A DNA stretch of 64,000 nucleotides from Lingula anatina (taxonomy: Eukaryota > Brachiopoda > Lingulata > Lingulida > Lingulidae). The notes beneath the pieces are model-generated. The model saw only the letters and a program-made list of their open reading frames with translations, made no database searches and was not told the DNA's origin. A program made the translations under genes and the position numbers. Within the stretch, counting starts at the first letter, position 1. Each line of letters begins with the position of its first letter. The stretch covers positions 267,569 to 331,568 of the forward strand of contig NW_019776068.1 of NCBI RefSeq assembly GCF_001039355.2, written 5' to 3'. Of the stretch, positions 26,834 to 39,987 are shown piece by piece.

Positions 26834-27013
26834 GAGCGTGGGGGTGCTTGTCTACGTGATGCTGACAGGGTGCTCGCCATTTGCTGGAGAAGACAAACAG
26901 GAGACGTTCCTGAATATCTCCCAGGTCAACCTCGATTTCCCAGAAGACCTATTCTGTGATATCTCGGAAAACGCCATAGATTTCATCTCTAAATGTCTGG
27001 TCAGGCAGCCAGG
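26834..27013 (+). CDS. STK17: STK17-like kinase exon: C-lobe helices F-H
   Basis: Acceptor CCCAG at 26829-26833, donor GTGAGT at 27014, 180 nt. It encodes [30 protein letters not shown] and the following C-lobe to LVRQP. The phrase [16 protein letters not shown] matches the DRAK/DAPK group closely. It ends with two bases of a Gly codon completed in the last exon. Confidence 0.95.
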
Positions 27014-27182
27014 GTGAGTAGGGTTGACCATTCCAGGGGACAGTTTAAAAAAAAAAAAAAAACTACTCTGGTGCAAAATTATATCAAAACTTTTGGACCT
27101 AAAATTAGATCTTCTGCAGTACAATATTGGCTCTTTCTGTCTGTCTGTGCCTCTGTCTGTCTTATCAGCCCCAAACCCATCC

Positions 27183-27229
<47 letters not shown>

Positions 27230-30200
27230 TCTTGTTTCCCTAAGTAATCTCTACATCCTTTGATGTCTTTAATGGTTGAATTGACTTAGGACTCTTTATT
27301 TGCTGAACAATATGTTAACGCTAAGTACACCATCACAGATTTTTAGGGAATTATATAGAATAAAAGATAAGGAAAACTTAAATATTCTTTTCTGGTAGGT
27401 TATATAAACATAACAGGCAGAGTCAGCAGGGTCATGGTGGTTAGTTTTAGGTTGACCCCATACTGTTAGCAGGTTATGCAGGTGCATATTTTATTAGGAC
27501 AGTAAAAAATTCTTTATGTCAGACTCAAGAGACCCGAATCTGTTATTAGCTACAAAAACTGACCCAACTTTGGAGGTAAACGGTTGTTTATGGCAGGTAA
27601 ATCAATTGTAAAGAAACTCGAGGCCTAATAAGATTTATTTGGAGGTGTATGTTTGACCTGAAAATAAGGAAGTGGGTTTTGACAGTAAGAACTTTGGATC
27701 TCTGTATAAGAGAAAATATAAATTTTGAAATGTTTAGTGGACACAGAGTTTAAGTTTTAAAATAATGATCACAAGAAAAAAATAAAGTACAGAATCATGT
27801 TACTTCCTGACAAGAGCTACCTTTGAAATTGGGGTGTATTCTTCCTTAGTATATAAATATTATATAACACCACACCTATACATGTAGCATACGCTGTCAC
27901 ACTGTTCATTTAACATTTATTTTTTAATCCGAGGGCATCAGTCATGTTCCTCAATTCAGCAAGACTTCATTGGACTCAGTCAAGGGTCATTGAGGCTGGT
28001 ATTGTTAGGCCTAGTAATGTTGGATGTACTTGAATGTGTTTGTGTACTTTTGTCCTGAATTTCTGATATTGTCAAGAATATTTAATATCATACTTCTTCC
28101 TGGACAACATTTAAGTTGAAGAGATTCACTATACACCAGACCTCACAGTAAGACATTGGCCAAATCAAGGAATCCATTTTCTGAGGTTGGTCTTCATTTG
28201 TCTGCACAGTGGTGTACCTAGCCAAATTAGCTTGAACTTTGAAAAATTGATATTTGTGGGTTGTGTTTTGGGCAAATGTCATTCCATGACCTGGTGAGGC
28301 CACTGAATTTGATGTATGCCAGTTTAACCTTTGGTTTATGGACAGTCTGTTCCATTTCAAGATTTCGGAATACCTGGAGCACTTTGCGTTCTCTCTCTCC
28401 CCCTCCCTCCCTCCCCCTCTCTCTCCCTCTCTCCCTCTCTCTCTCTCTCTCTCTCAAGCACGCACACACACATATCAAAAATGTTTGATTCAAAATGGAG
28501 TGTAATTGACGTTTTCTAATAGGTGTTCTTCGTAATCTTGATATTTTTAGCTGTCAGACATAGTGAAGTTGAATTTGACAAAAAAAAAAAAGTTAGAATT
28601 TAAAATCACAGTTAATCCAAAAATATAAAGGTGGGACGTGTCCTTAACATAGGGGTCATTTCAAGGCTTTCAACACCTGGTAATTATCTTTTGGTTTTTT
28701 GTTCCCGGAAAATGTTGTTTTGGTACAATTCTAATCTCCTACGTGGAGTATCATTACAGGGCGACATTTTGGCATCTGAATTTGTCAAATTATAAGCTGG
28801 TGGGAGTTTGTCCTCAAAATGGACTAGTCTGTCATGCTTACTGCAATTGAATTAGTATAGTTACCAGAAAATAAATCGTTTGTTTCCAAAAAATTGTTTA
28901 TTTGAAGAGGGTGAGAGAGAAAAAGAGACAGTGCTTTCAGTTTGTTGCCATTCAAAAGGTTATTTTCTCCATACGTGAATTTTGAGAAAATGTTCATGGC
29001 AAGTTGCATATTAAGCACAAAGTACAATACATGATATTTTTGTATAAAAAACTTACTCTTTGACATACTAATACTTCTTATGCACAAATGGTGGTTTTCT
29101 GAGCTGAATCTAAGTATTTTGGAGGGCACCTGCTTGGAAAACTACCAAAAACAATTTGTGAAGACCCGTTATTATATGCTAGAATTCATTTTGTGAGATT
29201 GTTGACTTTCAGCCAGCAGGGGAAGAAGAGAAGGTGACGGGAGGGGGGGGGGGGTGCTCTGAGGTGAAATTGTGGCATTTGAATGCAGCAAATGTTAATC
29301 TTACAGAGCACTTCAAAATATTAGGTTAAGAATGATGGTCAGGGCAATAAGAAAAATAGAAAATTTTTGATTTGACATTTTTGCATAAAGAAACAAATTT
29401 AGTCCTTTTGTGGTGATGTTCATAAATTTTTGCATAAAGAAACAACTTTAGTCCTTTTGTGATGTTCATAAATTTTCTCAGACACCAGAATTAAATTCAT
29501 ACAGCCTACTATTTTATCCGAGGGATTCTGGATTTTCAAAAGTGATGTTTGCATATGATATTTAGTTATATCAAGGGAGCTTTCATGTAATGATCTATGA
29601 CTGATATCAGATTAAATGATTGCTCCCCCTCCAGGTACCATGCTATCACTTGGTTCTTGCATGTTGTAATGGCTAAACAACTCGTACCTGAAAAGATGAG
29701 GTAATAAGATACATGCAGTTTTAACACAGGGCGTAGGCGCGTTATGTCGCAATTAAATCACCACATGCTAATCCATCCCTGGATTATGCCAGTAAGTGGC
29801 TTTCAACCTCCAAGATAGACTTATTGGAAGTGTATTCTGTTTGGGTTTTCACGCCTGCCTGTCTGTCTGCTTGCCAGCAGGTGGCTGTTTTGTCCCAGGT
29901 TTTGTAAAGCCCTGGTAGTTCTTATGAAAGTTGCTGCATAAATGCGTAAAAGTAGATTGCTGATATTTTCCCAACCTATTTTTATTAATAAGATAAACAC
30001 AACCCCAAAGAGAGAGAGAGAGAGAATAATGAATAATTATTTTGCTGTTTTGTAAGATTCGTGTCAGATAACATAATTATTTTAGAACCTCAAAATTAAT
30101 AACATTAAAGGATTGATATATTGGGGAAAAAATGACAGGTGATTGAAATCTGTGAATAGTAAAGATAGTTCAGTCATAATATACTAATCAGAGTACTGCT

Positions 30201-30721
30201 GTGTTGCATATGATCTGATACATGAGAGCGATAAAACACTCTGCCTGGTTAGCCACCAAAGGGGCATAGAAAAAATATATTTCTAGATATTTTTACAATT
30301 ATTTCTCTACTGCCTATTCACCAGCTGTGATTGTTTCTGTCCAGTATTTTTTTTTTTTCACAACATTTACATCATCAGTCATCTGGGTACTAGTGCCACA
30401 GTAGCGGTAGTTGTTTGCTTGTTGGAAAACCATGTTTAGCTCTTTATTTGCCCTCTGTAGGCATAGCACTCTACTTGGTTTATCATGTTCTGGTATATGT
30501 ATCAATCAAAATCTGTTAAATGATAAATATTGCAACTGTTTAAAATATTTGAATGGCCAGATATATACTTCTGGAAACTTAAAAATTGAATATTTTTTGA
30601 GATCACTTAATAAAATATTTGAATGAATCAGATGTATACTTTTAGAAACATAAAAAACTGAATATTTTGTGAGATCACTTTAATGATTTATCTCACTAAT
30701 TTTGCCTTCTTCTATCTTCAG
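27014..30721 (+). other. last intron of STK17-like gene
   Basis: Contains a (CA)n tract (27186-27228), a CT-rich tract (28390-28456), a G run (29241-29254) and a short tandem duplication of about 49 bp at 29381-29476. From 30256 on it belongs to duplication III. No other gene was seen. Confidence 0.7.
29381..29476. repeat. two-copy tandem repeat of about 49 bp
   Basis: The words TTTTTGCATAAAGAAACAA and TTTAGTCCTTTTGTG followed by GATGTTCATAAATTTT occur twice in direct succession, with small differences. A local intronic tandem duplication. Confidence 0.85.
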
Positions 30722-31118
30722 AGAGCGCATTTCAGCACGCGACTGTCTGCAGCATTCCTGGTTGAAAGTGGAAGTGCCTACCTCACCTGCCCTGCTGCGA
30801 TCCCCTCTAGGCTCTCCCATTGGCTGTCGCAGGACACACCCCCCTGAGAGCCCCCACAAGAAACAAGACCTGGGCACGCCCAAGAAATTCAAGTACAACA
30901 CTGGGGAGTCTAAAATATGCCCAAACGAGGAGCATTCTAGCAATATCTATAAAGACGAAAATTCGGAACCGAACACAGACACTTGTAACGCCACCGGCAG
31001 CAATATCACCAGTACTAGCAATAACAGTAACAGTGGCAGTGAAACCACGCAACAATGTACTGTCAATAACAACATAAACAAACTACCAGAACTGACAGAG
31101 GAACAACTTGTTTGCTAG
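30722..31118 (+). CDS. STK17: STK17-like kinase last exon: end of kinase domain and C-terminal tail
   Basis: Acceptor CTTCAG ends at 30721. The exon completes the Gly codon and reads ERISARDCLQHSWLKVEV (helix I, end of the kinase domain). A tail of about 110 residues follows, first Pro/Ser/Thr-rich (SPALLRSPLGSP), then with a KKFKY segment resembling the basic KRFRF of STK17B, then Asn/Ser/Thr-rich, finishing PELTEEQLVC and stop. Vertebrate STK17B also ends in a short helix with a terminal Cys (PHELVSDLLC), which supports the family call. There is no Roc, ankyrin or death domain, so this is a DRAK-type and not a DAPK1-type protein. Confidence 0.93.
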
Positions 31119-32890
31119 GAATTTTGTTGTGACAAAGACTAGAATATGGGCCGGGTCCTTATGTATCTACTTATGAGTCCTTTGAAAGGGAAGATGAAAG
31201 GTCTTAACTGTTGATTGCATTAATATTTGATTGAAATGTTTGCAGAGATTATTACTTGAAATTGTCTTTGTGTGTGCTCTTAATAGTTTATTTTGTTTAT
31301 TTATTTTTTCTGAAAGACTCGGTCTTTGATAGTCATTAATACCTCACAGACAGACTTATTTATTTCCTGATTTTTTTTTCAAATCCTGTACACTTGACCT
31401 GTGATAAGTTCAAAATGTGTGATCCCAGAATTCAGTGCAACATATCCCACAATTCCACTAAGAAGGACCATGGTCTCTTCTTGATGTATTGGAACATGTG
31501 ATTTAATCTTGATGCAATATACTGTAAACAAATTTTCTTAGAATATTTTGCCTGGTTTTGGTTGTAAAACAAAGTTTTGGTCTTAAGTGTGACTATCTTG
31601 TGGATATTTCCAATGGGTTGGGACAAGTATTTGATGAAATTTCCTTGAAACGTTTTCATTCAGCCTGACGAAGTACAATATTGCATTATCAGGTATATTG
31701 TATTTAATTTTACTGCCATTGGTGTGAAGAAAGTAATGAATGTTGCCTTGACTACCACTGAGTGGGAGGGATAAAATCATCAGCATTAGGGACAGAGGGC
31801 TCTTTGGTGTTGTTACACGTGGGGATTTGCAAGTGGAGCTTTCTTTTCTTAACTTATTTATTATTTCATATTATAAATATATTTTGTTTCCTTAAAGTCA
31901 TTGGAGGGTGAACAGCAAGTTTCAAGAAGAAAATTGTGGACCAGAAGTTACGTATTTAGGTACCATGGTTCAGTAATGTAGCTTATTCCGCTTCCTACTT
32001 TGTAAATCTCGAACAGTCACACCACATCCGACTCTGCAAAAATGGAGAGATCACGGACAGCAAGATTGTTTTTATTAAGAGAGAGAGAGGAGCTTGAACC
32101 AAAAGCATGCAGGTTTAGTGAGAGCACCTATTGTCCCCATTCTCTCTCCCCCCACCCCCTCTCCCCGTGTCCCATGTTGACAGTTGGACAAGGGTAGTTG
32201 GACTCTTAAGTAGTAGATACGACGACCCTCATATAGGACCCTTGTGCGTCAGTCAGACTTACCCAAGTTATGTATTATCTATATATAAATATCACATGTA
32301 CGTGCTCGATGATACTGTATATAGTTTGTATATATATTATGTATACATATGATGCTTTATAGCCAATGGTTGATGTTTTGATTACTGCTCGTAATGATGC
32401 AAGTGTCCTATTTGCCAATTTTTATTTAATTACGGTAGTTACTTATTATTTTCAGACCACAAAAGTTGGGAATCTCCCCTTTTAACTGTGTTATTATTAA
32501 TGCTGGGTCAAAAGTAGCTTGCATTTGTGTAAAAAATTGCATAAAGTCAAAAACTGACGAATTTAGAAAAAAGTTTTAGACAAAAAATGTCGGCCTTGAA
32601 AATATTAGGTAATTGCCGCAAGGCAAATGACAAGGTATGATAAAATGTAATGGTTTTTATAGAAAAATACTGAATGCCAAATAACGTCACTTGATCAGAA
32701 ATTGTCACGGTATAATACCCAGTTAAGAAGTATTTTTAAGTAAGATATATGAAGTGTCCGTAAAGTTGAACAGTGTTGTACCGTGGTATCAGTGTATATC
32801 GGTAGTTTTGGTCTGTTTTGTATCCTCAAGCACTCAGTTCGGTTTTTGTGTAAAAATGTGAACAATAAAGTGATTGATAAATTTACACTG
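31119..32890 (+). other. 3' untranslated region of STK17-like gene
   Basis: No coding potential; AT-rich, with a short GA/CT tract near 32080-32165. It ends with the canonical AATAAA at 32864-32869 (context GAACAATAAAGTG). The length, about 1.75 kb, is inferred from the signal position. Confidence 0.7.
32864..32869 (+). terminator. polyadenylation signal AATAAA (STK17-like gene)
   Basis: Canonical hexamer about 1.75 kb after the stop codon, conserved in the duplicate copy at 35762-35767. Confidence 0.7.
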
Positions 32891-32943
32891 TGGTCATGTT
32901 GATAAATTACTTCTCCTTTTGGTCTTAAGAAGTGTTAGCAATT

Positions 32944-33204
32944 TTGTTTATTTGTTAAAAGTTGATAGATGCTAAGAATCCTTATTAGTAATAATCTTTA
33001 CTTAATTTCAGTTCGAAAAGATTAATAATGTTTGATATGTTATTGCTTAAAAATTTTATGGTCCAATCGGTGAAGTTTGAAGTGCAGTTGTGGGACAGCG
33101 GCGTCATTAGTACCGCCAGCGTGTACGCTGGCGGTACTCATGGTTTTAGTCCCGACCCGTCTCGTCCAGCTCCGTTGGCTCCGCCGGCTCCGCGTACTGG
33201 CGCN
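32944..33204. other. junction segment with GC-rich hairpin between the two copies of duplication III
   Basis: Most of this stretch is ordinary AT-rich sequence. Positions 33109-33138 form a 13-bp inverted repeat (AGTACCGCCAGCG, four-base loop TGTA, perfect complement), followed by a GC-rich run of CCGNNGGCTCC-like sequence up to the N at 33204. The composition is unlike either side. It could be the end of one allele's contig, a repeat end, or misassembled sequence. Confidence 0.5.
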
Positions 33205-35838
33205 CCCAAAGGGGGCATAGGAAAAAAATATATTTCTAGAAAATTTTTTACAATTATTTTCTCTACTTGCCTATTCACCAGCTGTGATTGTTTCTGTCCA
33301 GTAGTTTTTTTCACAACATTTACATCATCAGTCATCTGGGTAATAGTGCCACAGTAGCGGTATTGTTTGCTTGTTGGAAAAACCATGTTTAGCTCTTTAT
33401 TTGCCCTCTGTAGGCATAGCACTCTACTTGGTTTATCATCTTCTGGTATATGTATCAATCAAAATCTGTTAAATGATAAATATTGCAACTGTTTAAAATA
33501 TTTGAATGGCCAGATATATACTTCTGGAAACTTAAAAATTGAATATTTTTTTAGATCACTTAATAAAATATTTGAATGAATGAGATGTATACTTTTAGAA
33601 ACATAAAAAACTGAATATTTTGTGAGATCACTTTAATGATTTATCTCACTAATTTTGCCTTCTTCTATCTTCAGAGAGCGCATTTCAGCACGTGACTGTC
33701 TGCAGCATTCCTGGTTGAAAGTGGAAGTGCCTACCTCACCTGCCCTGCTGCGATCCCCTCTAGGCTCTCCCATTGGCTGTCGCAGGACACACCCCCCAGA
33801 GAGCCCCCACAAGAAACAAGACCTGGGCACGCCCAAGAAATTCAAGTACAACACTGGGGAGTCTAAAATATGCCCAAACGAGGAGCTTTCTAGCAATATC
33901 TATAAAGACGAAAATTCGGAACCGAACACAGACACTTGTAACGCCACCGGCAGCAATATCACCAGTACTAGCAATAACAGTAACAGTGGCAGTGAAACCA
34001 CACAACAATGTACTGTCAATAACAACATAAACAAACTACCAGAACTGACAGAGGAACAACTTGTTTGCTAGGAATTTTGTTGTGACAAAGACTAGAATAT
34101 GGGCCGGGTCCTTATGTATCTACTTATGAGTCCTTTGAAAGGGAAGATGAAAGGTCTTAACTGTTAATTGCATTAATATTTGATTGAAATGTTTGCAGAG
34201 ATTATTACTTAAAATTGTCTTTGTGTGTGCTCTTAATAGTTTATTTTGTTTATTTATTTTTTCTGAAAGACTCGGTCTTTGATAGTCATTAATACCTCAC
34301 ACACAGAATTATTTATTTCCTGATTTTTTTTTTTTTCAAATCCTGTACACTTGACCTGTGATAAGTTCAAAATGTGTGATCCCAGAATTCAGTGCAACAT
34401 ATCCCACAATTCCACTAAGAAGGACCATGGTCTCTTCTTGATGTATTGGAACATGTGATTTAATCTTGATGCAATATACTGTAAACAAATTTTCTTAGAA
34501 TATTTTGGCTGGTTTTGGTTGTAAAACAAAGTTTTGATCTTAAGTGTGACTATCTTGTGGATATTTCCAATGTGTTGGGACAAGTATTTGATGAAATTTC
34601 CTTGAAACGTTTTCATTCAGCCTGACGAAGTACGATATTGCATTATCAGGTATGTTGTATTTAATTTTACTGCCATTGGTGTGAAGAAAGTAATGAATGT
34701 TGCCTTGATTACCACTGAGTGGGAGGGATAAAATCATCAGCATTAGGGACACAGGGGCTCTTTGGTGTTGTTACACGTGGGGATTTGCAAGTGGAGCTTT
34801 CTTTTCTTAACTTATTTATTATTTCATATTATAAATATATTTTGTTTCCTTAAAGTCATCGGAGGGTGAACAGCAAGTTTCAAGAAGAAAATTGTGGACC
34901 AGAAGTTACATATTTAGGTACCATGGTTCAGTAATGTAGCTTATTCCGCTTCCTACTTTGTAAATCTCGAACAGTCACACGACATCCGACTCTGCAAAAA
35001 TGGAGAGATCCCGGACAGCAAGATTGTTTTTATTAAGAGAGAGAGAGAGAGGAGCGTGAGGCCCCCCGTGCCCCATGTTGACAGTTGGACAAGGGTTGTT
35101 GGACTCTTAAGTAGTTGATACGACGACCCTCATATAGGACCCTTGTGCGTCAGTCAGACTTACCCAAGTTATGTATTATCTATATAAATTTCACATGTAC
35201 GTGCTCTATGATACTGTATATAGTTTGTATATATATTATGTATACATATGATGCTTTATAGCCAACGGTTGTTGTTTTGATTACTGCTCGTAACGAGACA
35301 AGTGTCCAATTTGCCAGTTTCATTTAATTACGGTAGTTACTTATTATTTTCAGACCAAAAATTTTGGGAATCTCCCCCTTTAACTGTGTTGGTATTAATG
35401 CTGATTTAAAAGTTACTTGCATTTGTGTAAAAAATTGCATAAAGTCAAAAACTGACGAATTTAGAAAAAAGTTTTAGACAAAAAATGTCGGCCTTGAAAA
35501 TATTAGGTAATTACCGCAAGGCAAATGACAATGTATGATCAAGTGTAATGTTTTTTATAGAAAAACACTGAATGCCAAATAACGTCACTTGATCGGAAAT
35601 TGTCACGGTATAATACCCAGTTAAGAAGTATTTTTAAGTAAGATATATGAAGTGTCTGTAAAGTTGAACAGTGTTGTACCGTGGTATCAGTGTATATCGG
35701 TAGTTTTGGTCTGTTTTGTATCCTCAAGCACTCAGTTCGGTTATTGTGTAAAAATGTGAACAATAAAGTGATTGATAAATTTACACTGTGGTCATGTTGA
35801 TAAATTACTTCTTTTGGTCTTAAAAAGTGTTGGCAATT
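33205..35838 (+). repeat. tandem long duplication III, copy 2
   Basis: Second copy of 30256-32943, including intron end, last exon, 3' UTR and AATAAA (35762-35767). It begins immediately after the single N at 33204. Confidence 0.85.
33675..34071 (+). CDS. STK17: second copy of STK17-like last exon (probable allelic duplicate)
   Basis: Same length (397 nt), acceptor and stop as 30722-31118. The changes I see are silent (CGC/CGT Arg, CCT/CCA Pro, ACG/ACA Thr) except one CAT to CTT, His to Leu, in the tail. A lone terminal exon with no kinase exons of its own supports an allelic copy rather than a second gene. Confidence 0.85.
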
Positions 35839-38800
35839 GTATGTACACATACACAGACTGAAATTTACTAACAATAAATATATTTTTTATTTAATTCTTA
35901 AGATAGTTAATTACACAAATTTCATTTTTTTTTTTTTTTCATTTAACTAGATGTCATGTTTGCACGATAACCAAGCGTCGTGGATTGCGTTAAAAATCAC
36001 ATCTTGTCATCTCTAACACAATCGTTCGCCAATGTTTTTATGGGGTCCATTCATATTACTTTTGACCGCGAAACCTAATCACTTCATGTCAAATGTGACT
36101 TCTTATAAAAATGTGATTTTTTTCTCCATCCATTTTAAATTCACCAAACCTGAACAAACTTTCGGGACAGGGATTCATTGTGCCGTATATAACGAATGGT
36201 TAATCTGAAATCAACGCTTCCGTACGGAAAAGGGGCTGGACTGTAGATTATTTTAATAATCAGGTGGGTTTTTGGTGAGTGTTGTTCATATAGAGCCAAG
36301 GTCAGTAGAAGTCAGAGAAAAAAAACGTTTGGACTTTTTTTTCTAAAACTAACCACTGAAAATGTAAATTCTAAAAGCCATTCTAAAAAGTATTTTGTAA
36401 CCCTCCCCATCCACCAAATTCCAGACCCATGATTTGGATTTTCCAGGGAAACAATGCAAACGCTAAGACATTTTGTTTATATTTGGAAAGATTTAATTCT
36501 AATGGTAAAATGGCAGAAAATTTTAAGACATCGACCAGAAATAAAACCTTCATAATCATTCACTTTAACCAACAAATTCTAATATCAACTAAACAATGTT
36601 TTACGTTTATTATGCTTGATCTTATAGAGCATAAACTGCATATTTCTGAAAAAAAAAGGCGACAACACTTCTTTTACAATTTTCCTTTAAAAAACAATGG
36701 CGGGTCTACTACCCCTCTCTTAAAAGATATTTTTTTGAAACTGGAGACCTATTCTGGACTGGCATAATCAATCAATAATCGTTTAAATTACCCAGAACTT
36801 CAAATCGGATACAACATACACTTATATGCAATTCCGAACATATCTTCAAGATTTTTTTCTAAATCTGCAAATCTCGGCAGTTAAATATCAATTAGTAAAT
36901 TTTGATGAGCAAAATTTTTGAGGAATAATGATTAATGCTTATTTTCCATTCCATGCACGGTATTACAGCATTTTCAAGTCCAGTAAACTTTCTCAAATGG
37001 AGACAAACATTTGTAAAATTGTATGCATTTCACATTTTACATGTAAAACAAAACAGTTGACTGTGGCCCATATCAAACATCATTCCGTGCTGTCAATTCG
37101 CCCCTTTACCTTGAATGATTTTTTGTCTGTCAACCAGAAATCAGTATTGCCACAACCAAGAAGTATTCCTTGCTACATATCTAATTAACATATAACATGT
37201 TCATCTATAGAATTATGCACACAATTCTAAAAGTAAATATCACATTAACTATATTGTGTTACTTTCATAAGACTACAATCTAAATATAAACATACTGATG
37301 CATGTAATACCACATGTAGGATTTAAAACAGACCATTCCACAACTTTTCCCTCTTCATGACTATTTATCACACAAATATTCGACTTTTCACTGGGTTCAA
37401 AACTGTTAACATATTTCATGGGACGTAATGCCCTCTGATATCATTGCCTTCTCAATTCAAGTATCAGCTGTGAAATAGAAATTTTGTACCAGACTACTAG
37501 CGCACCCTGTGGGCTGAGAGTAAGATGTAAAAGATCAATAATTTATGGAGGCAAATGTCATGTGGGTAATGTATTGAGGGATGGCCAAAACTAGTTTTAC
37601 GCACGGGAACACCAAAATACATAAGATATAATTAGTAATATGTTATGAACATATGTCTTACGTTCATAAAGAAAAACTTTACACTGAATCAGTTGAAATA
37701 TATGCGGATATAGTATCTATACCGCCATGCAGACAATCCCCAAAGAAGTGAAATTTTCTGAATTTTGAGTTCAGCTAGTTTCATAGGACGTAGTGAACCT
37801 TTTTTGTATCTAGGTTTACTTAGTTTCTATTCAACACTCACCATTATCTGAATGGAAACAATGTTTTAAACAATGTATTTAAAACATATACGTGGGGCGC
37901 ATTTGTGTTCAACATATTTCACAATACACCTGAAGAAAATCCCAGACACTAAACCACCCCAGAATGAAGCAATATCGTGCAGGTTACTGCCTAACCTAAT
38001 AAATGTTTTTATCTGAGCAGTTGTTATTATGATTGAACATACCAGACCACACTACCGCCATCTAGAGGGGGGAAACTGGGAAGTTCAGCAAATTTCTTCA
38101 TATCTATGATTTAATGGACAGTGAAATAATTTTATCAGCCTACTAACGAATGATCTATTTATACACTATACTTGTTTCACTTATCTTCCCTTATACTTAA
38201 TTCTTTAAAATAAGTACACCACAGGGATTATGAACAATACCATTAGTGACTGATATAAATAATATAATGCACAAATGTCAGACTACTACTACTACTACTA
38301 CTACTAAAGGCTGTCTACCGTAGTGTATCTGCAAACTAAAATATCTCGGTCAAAAACATCTGTTTTCTAATAAAACGAATGTGTAGCCATATTTCCTTTA
38401 ACAAGTGTGGTATAAAAGTATATACAAATAGCTGCAATCAAGTTTGCAAAAAAAGCCCACATCTTGTAAAAATCGTCTACATTCATTAACTATGGATGAG
38501 GTCAACATGTAGTTTTGTTGTCCTCAATATTAACATTACTTTGCAAATACCCAACTATAAAATCGCATTTTTAAACAACGGGACAAATGCATCAAAGGCA
38601 CATGTACCCCGTAATGTTTTATATTGCCAGAGGGTTGTTATACAACAGCGAATACCCAGATATAAGATAATTATACAAAATATTTACATTGGTTCCAATA
38701 TTTACAATCTAGAGCAATCTGTGGTCAACTCCTACACAGGCACCATCCCTATATAAGGGGGGGAGGGGTGCATTTGGACTTGGTTCTGTTATCCAGATAA

Positions 38801-39754
38801 GACTATGTACATAACATGCCTACAGTACATCAATAAGCAAATGTCATATCAGCTACGATCACTGTACAAGAGTAAAGCAATGTGCTAACTACTTACAAAA
38901 ACGTTCTGTACTGCAAACTATATACAGTATAATAACCTATTTTACATGGTTTCAGTCCGTCTGTTTTACATTAGTATTCGTACTGTAAGACGACATTTGT
39001 CTAAATCCATAATAGAGAGTTGCGCGTGTCACTGTTAACGTGGTGCTATGCGCAGTTCATGGTCAACAGCAGAGCAGTGCATGGAATCGAGTGTTTTACT
39101 GTGAAGTTCGTCCTTTCAAATGTCACGAAAGTTTCATCAGTGCTAACACATTAGGTGACATGTATAAATGACCCAGTTTGTGATAAATGAACAAGCTATC
39201 GTTTGCTGTTCCATGGTGTTTTGAGCAGAATTCCAAGTCACCATTTTGACAGAGTCGAATGCTATTCCCCTTTGCATGGACTCATCTGAAGGACTTTTTA
39301 GCCTGTCAGTCAAACCGATCAGCTGCTAGTGACGCGTTATCCATCTTTGTATTAGGGTTCAATTAATGTTCTTGTATTGCATTGTGCGACGCGGCATATG
39401 GCTGTAGTGGCGGACCCTTCTCTGTTTTTTGTTGACCTTCATAACGGTTAACAATGGAATGTCTGTGAAGACCGTCTGTGAAGCAAGAAAAAATACAACT
39501 CTGAAATGTGTATTATAATGTGATAATTATGATCTGACAGCCATTGTTTAGGAGACCAAATCAGAGCTCCGCCAATTACTCTACAGTATATCAAATATGG
39601 GTGCCTACAATGTGTTCCTTGCAAAACGTTACATAATATCACATAAAAATTACAAAAAAAGTAAAATGATAATAATTCAAACCGACACTAATCTTAATTA
39701 CTGTGGTCATACGCTTATCAAGATGACGCAAATTAATAAGCTTATATGTATATA
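35839..39754. other. intergenic region between convergent genes
   Basis: No gene supported on either strand. AT-rich, with a short (ACT)n tract at 38282-38306. Two longer open frames (36429-36767 and 38496-38756) have no domain-like content and an AT-driven composition. The region separates the 3' ends of the STK17-like gene (+) and the LRR-Roc-COR gene (-). Confidence 0.6.
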
Positions 39755-39760
39755 TTTATT
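39755..39760 (-). terminator. candidate polyadenylation signal of the LRR-Roc-COR gene
   Basis: TTTATT on the + strand, that is AATAAA on the minus strand, about 230 bp downstream of the stop at 39988-39990. Confidence 0.45.
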
Positions 39761-39860
39761 TTAAATGTCAGTGTTGATATTATGTAAGCCTTCTGTCTGC
39801 TGGCCGAAGCATTAAACTTAGGCCGATAAAGACGAAAATAAAATTCGACCGTCCTACCGA

Positions 39861-39882
39861 CAACAACAACAACAACAACAAC

Positions 39883-39927
<45 letters not shown>
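39861..39927. repeat. (CAA)n(TAA)n microsatellite
   Basis: About seven CAA units then about 15 TAA/AAT units, in the 3' flank or 3' UTR of the LRR-Roc-COR gene. The long poly-leucine frame across it on the minus strand is an artefact of this repeat. Confidence 0.95.
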
Positions 39928-39929
<2 letters not shown>

Positions 39930-39987
39930 CGGCCTTGTTGTGATGAAAAACAATATATATCTAGGTCTAATGTACAAAATAGCATAC

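Larger units (their letters stand above)
30256..32943 (+). repeat. tandem long duplication III, copy 1 (probable haplotype duplicate)
   Basis: Covers the end of the last intron, the last coding exon and the whole 3' untranslated region through its AATAAA. It is repeated as 33205-35838 with scattered substitutions and small indels. The two copies are separated by about 260 bp and a single N at 33204. Confidence 0.85.

Noticed and set aside
33675-34071. A second, truncated STK17 paralogue
   Set aside because: Only the last exon and UTR are present, nearly identical to 30722-31118 and N-bounded, so an allelic copy is more likely.
36429-36767. 112-codon frame in the intergenic region
   Set aside because: No recognisable motif, Lys/Asn/Phe-rich composition typical of AT-rich non-coding DNA, and no conservation evidence available.
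39780-39977. Minus-strand frame with a poly-leucine stretch resembling a signal peptide
   Set aside because: The leucines are the (TAA)n microsatellite read in one frame; there is no other support.
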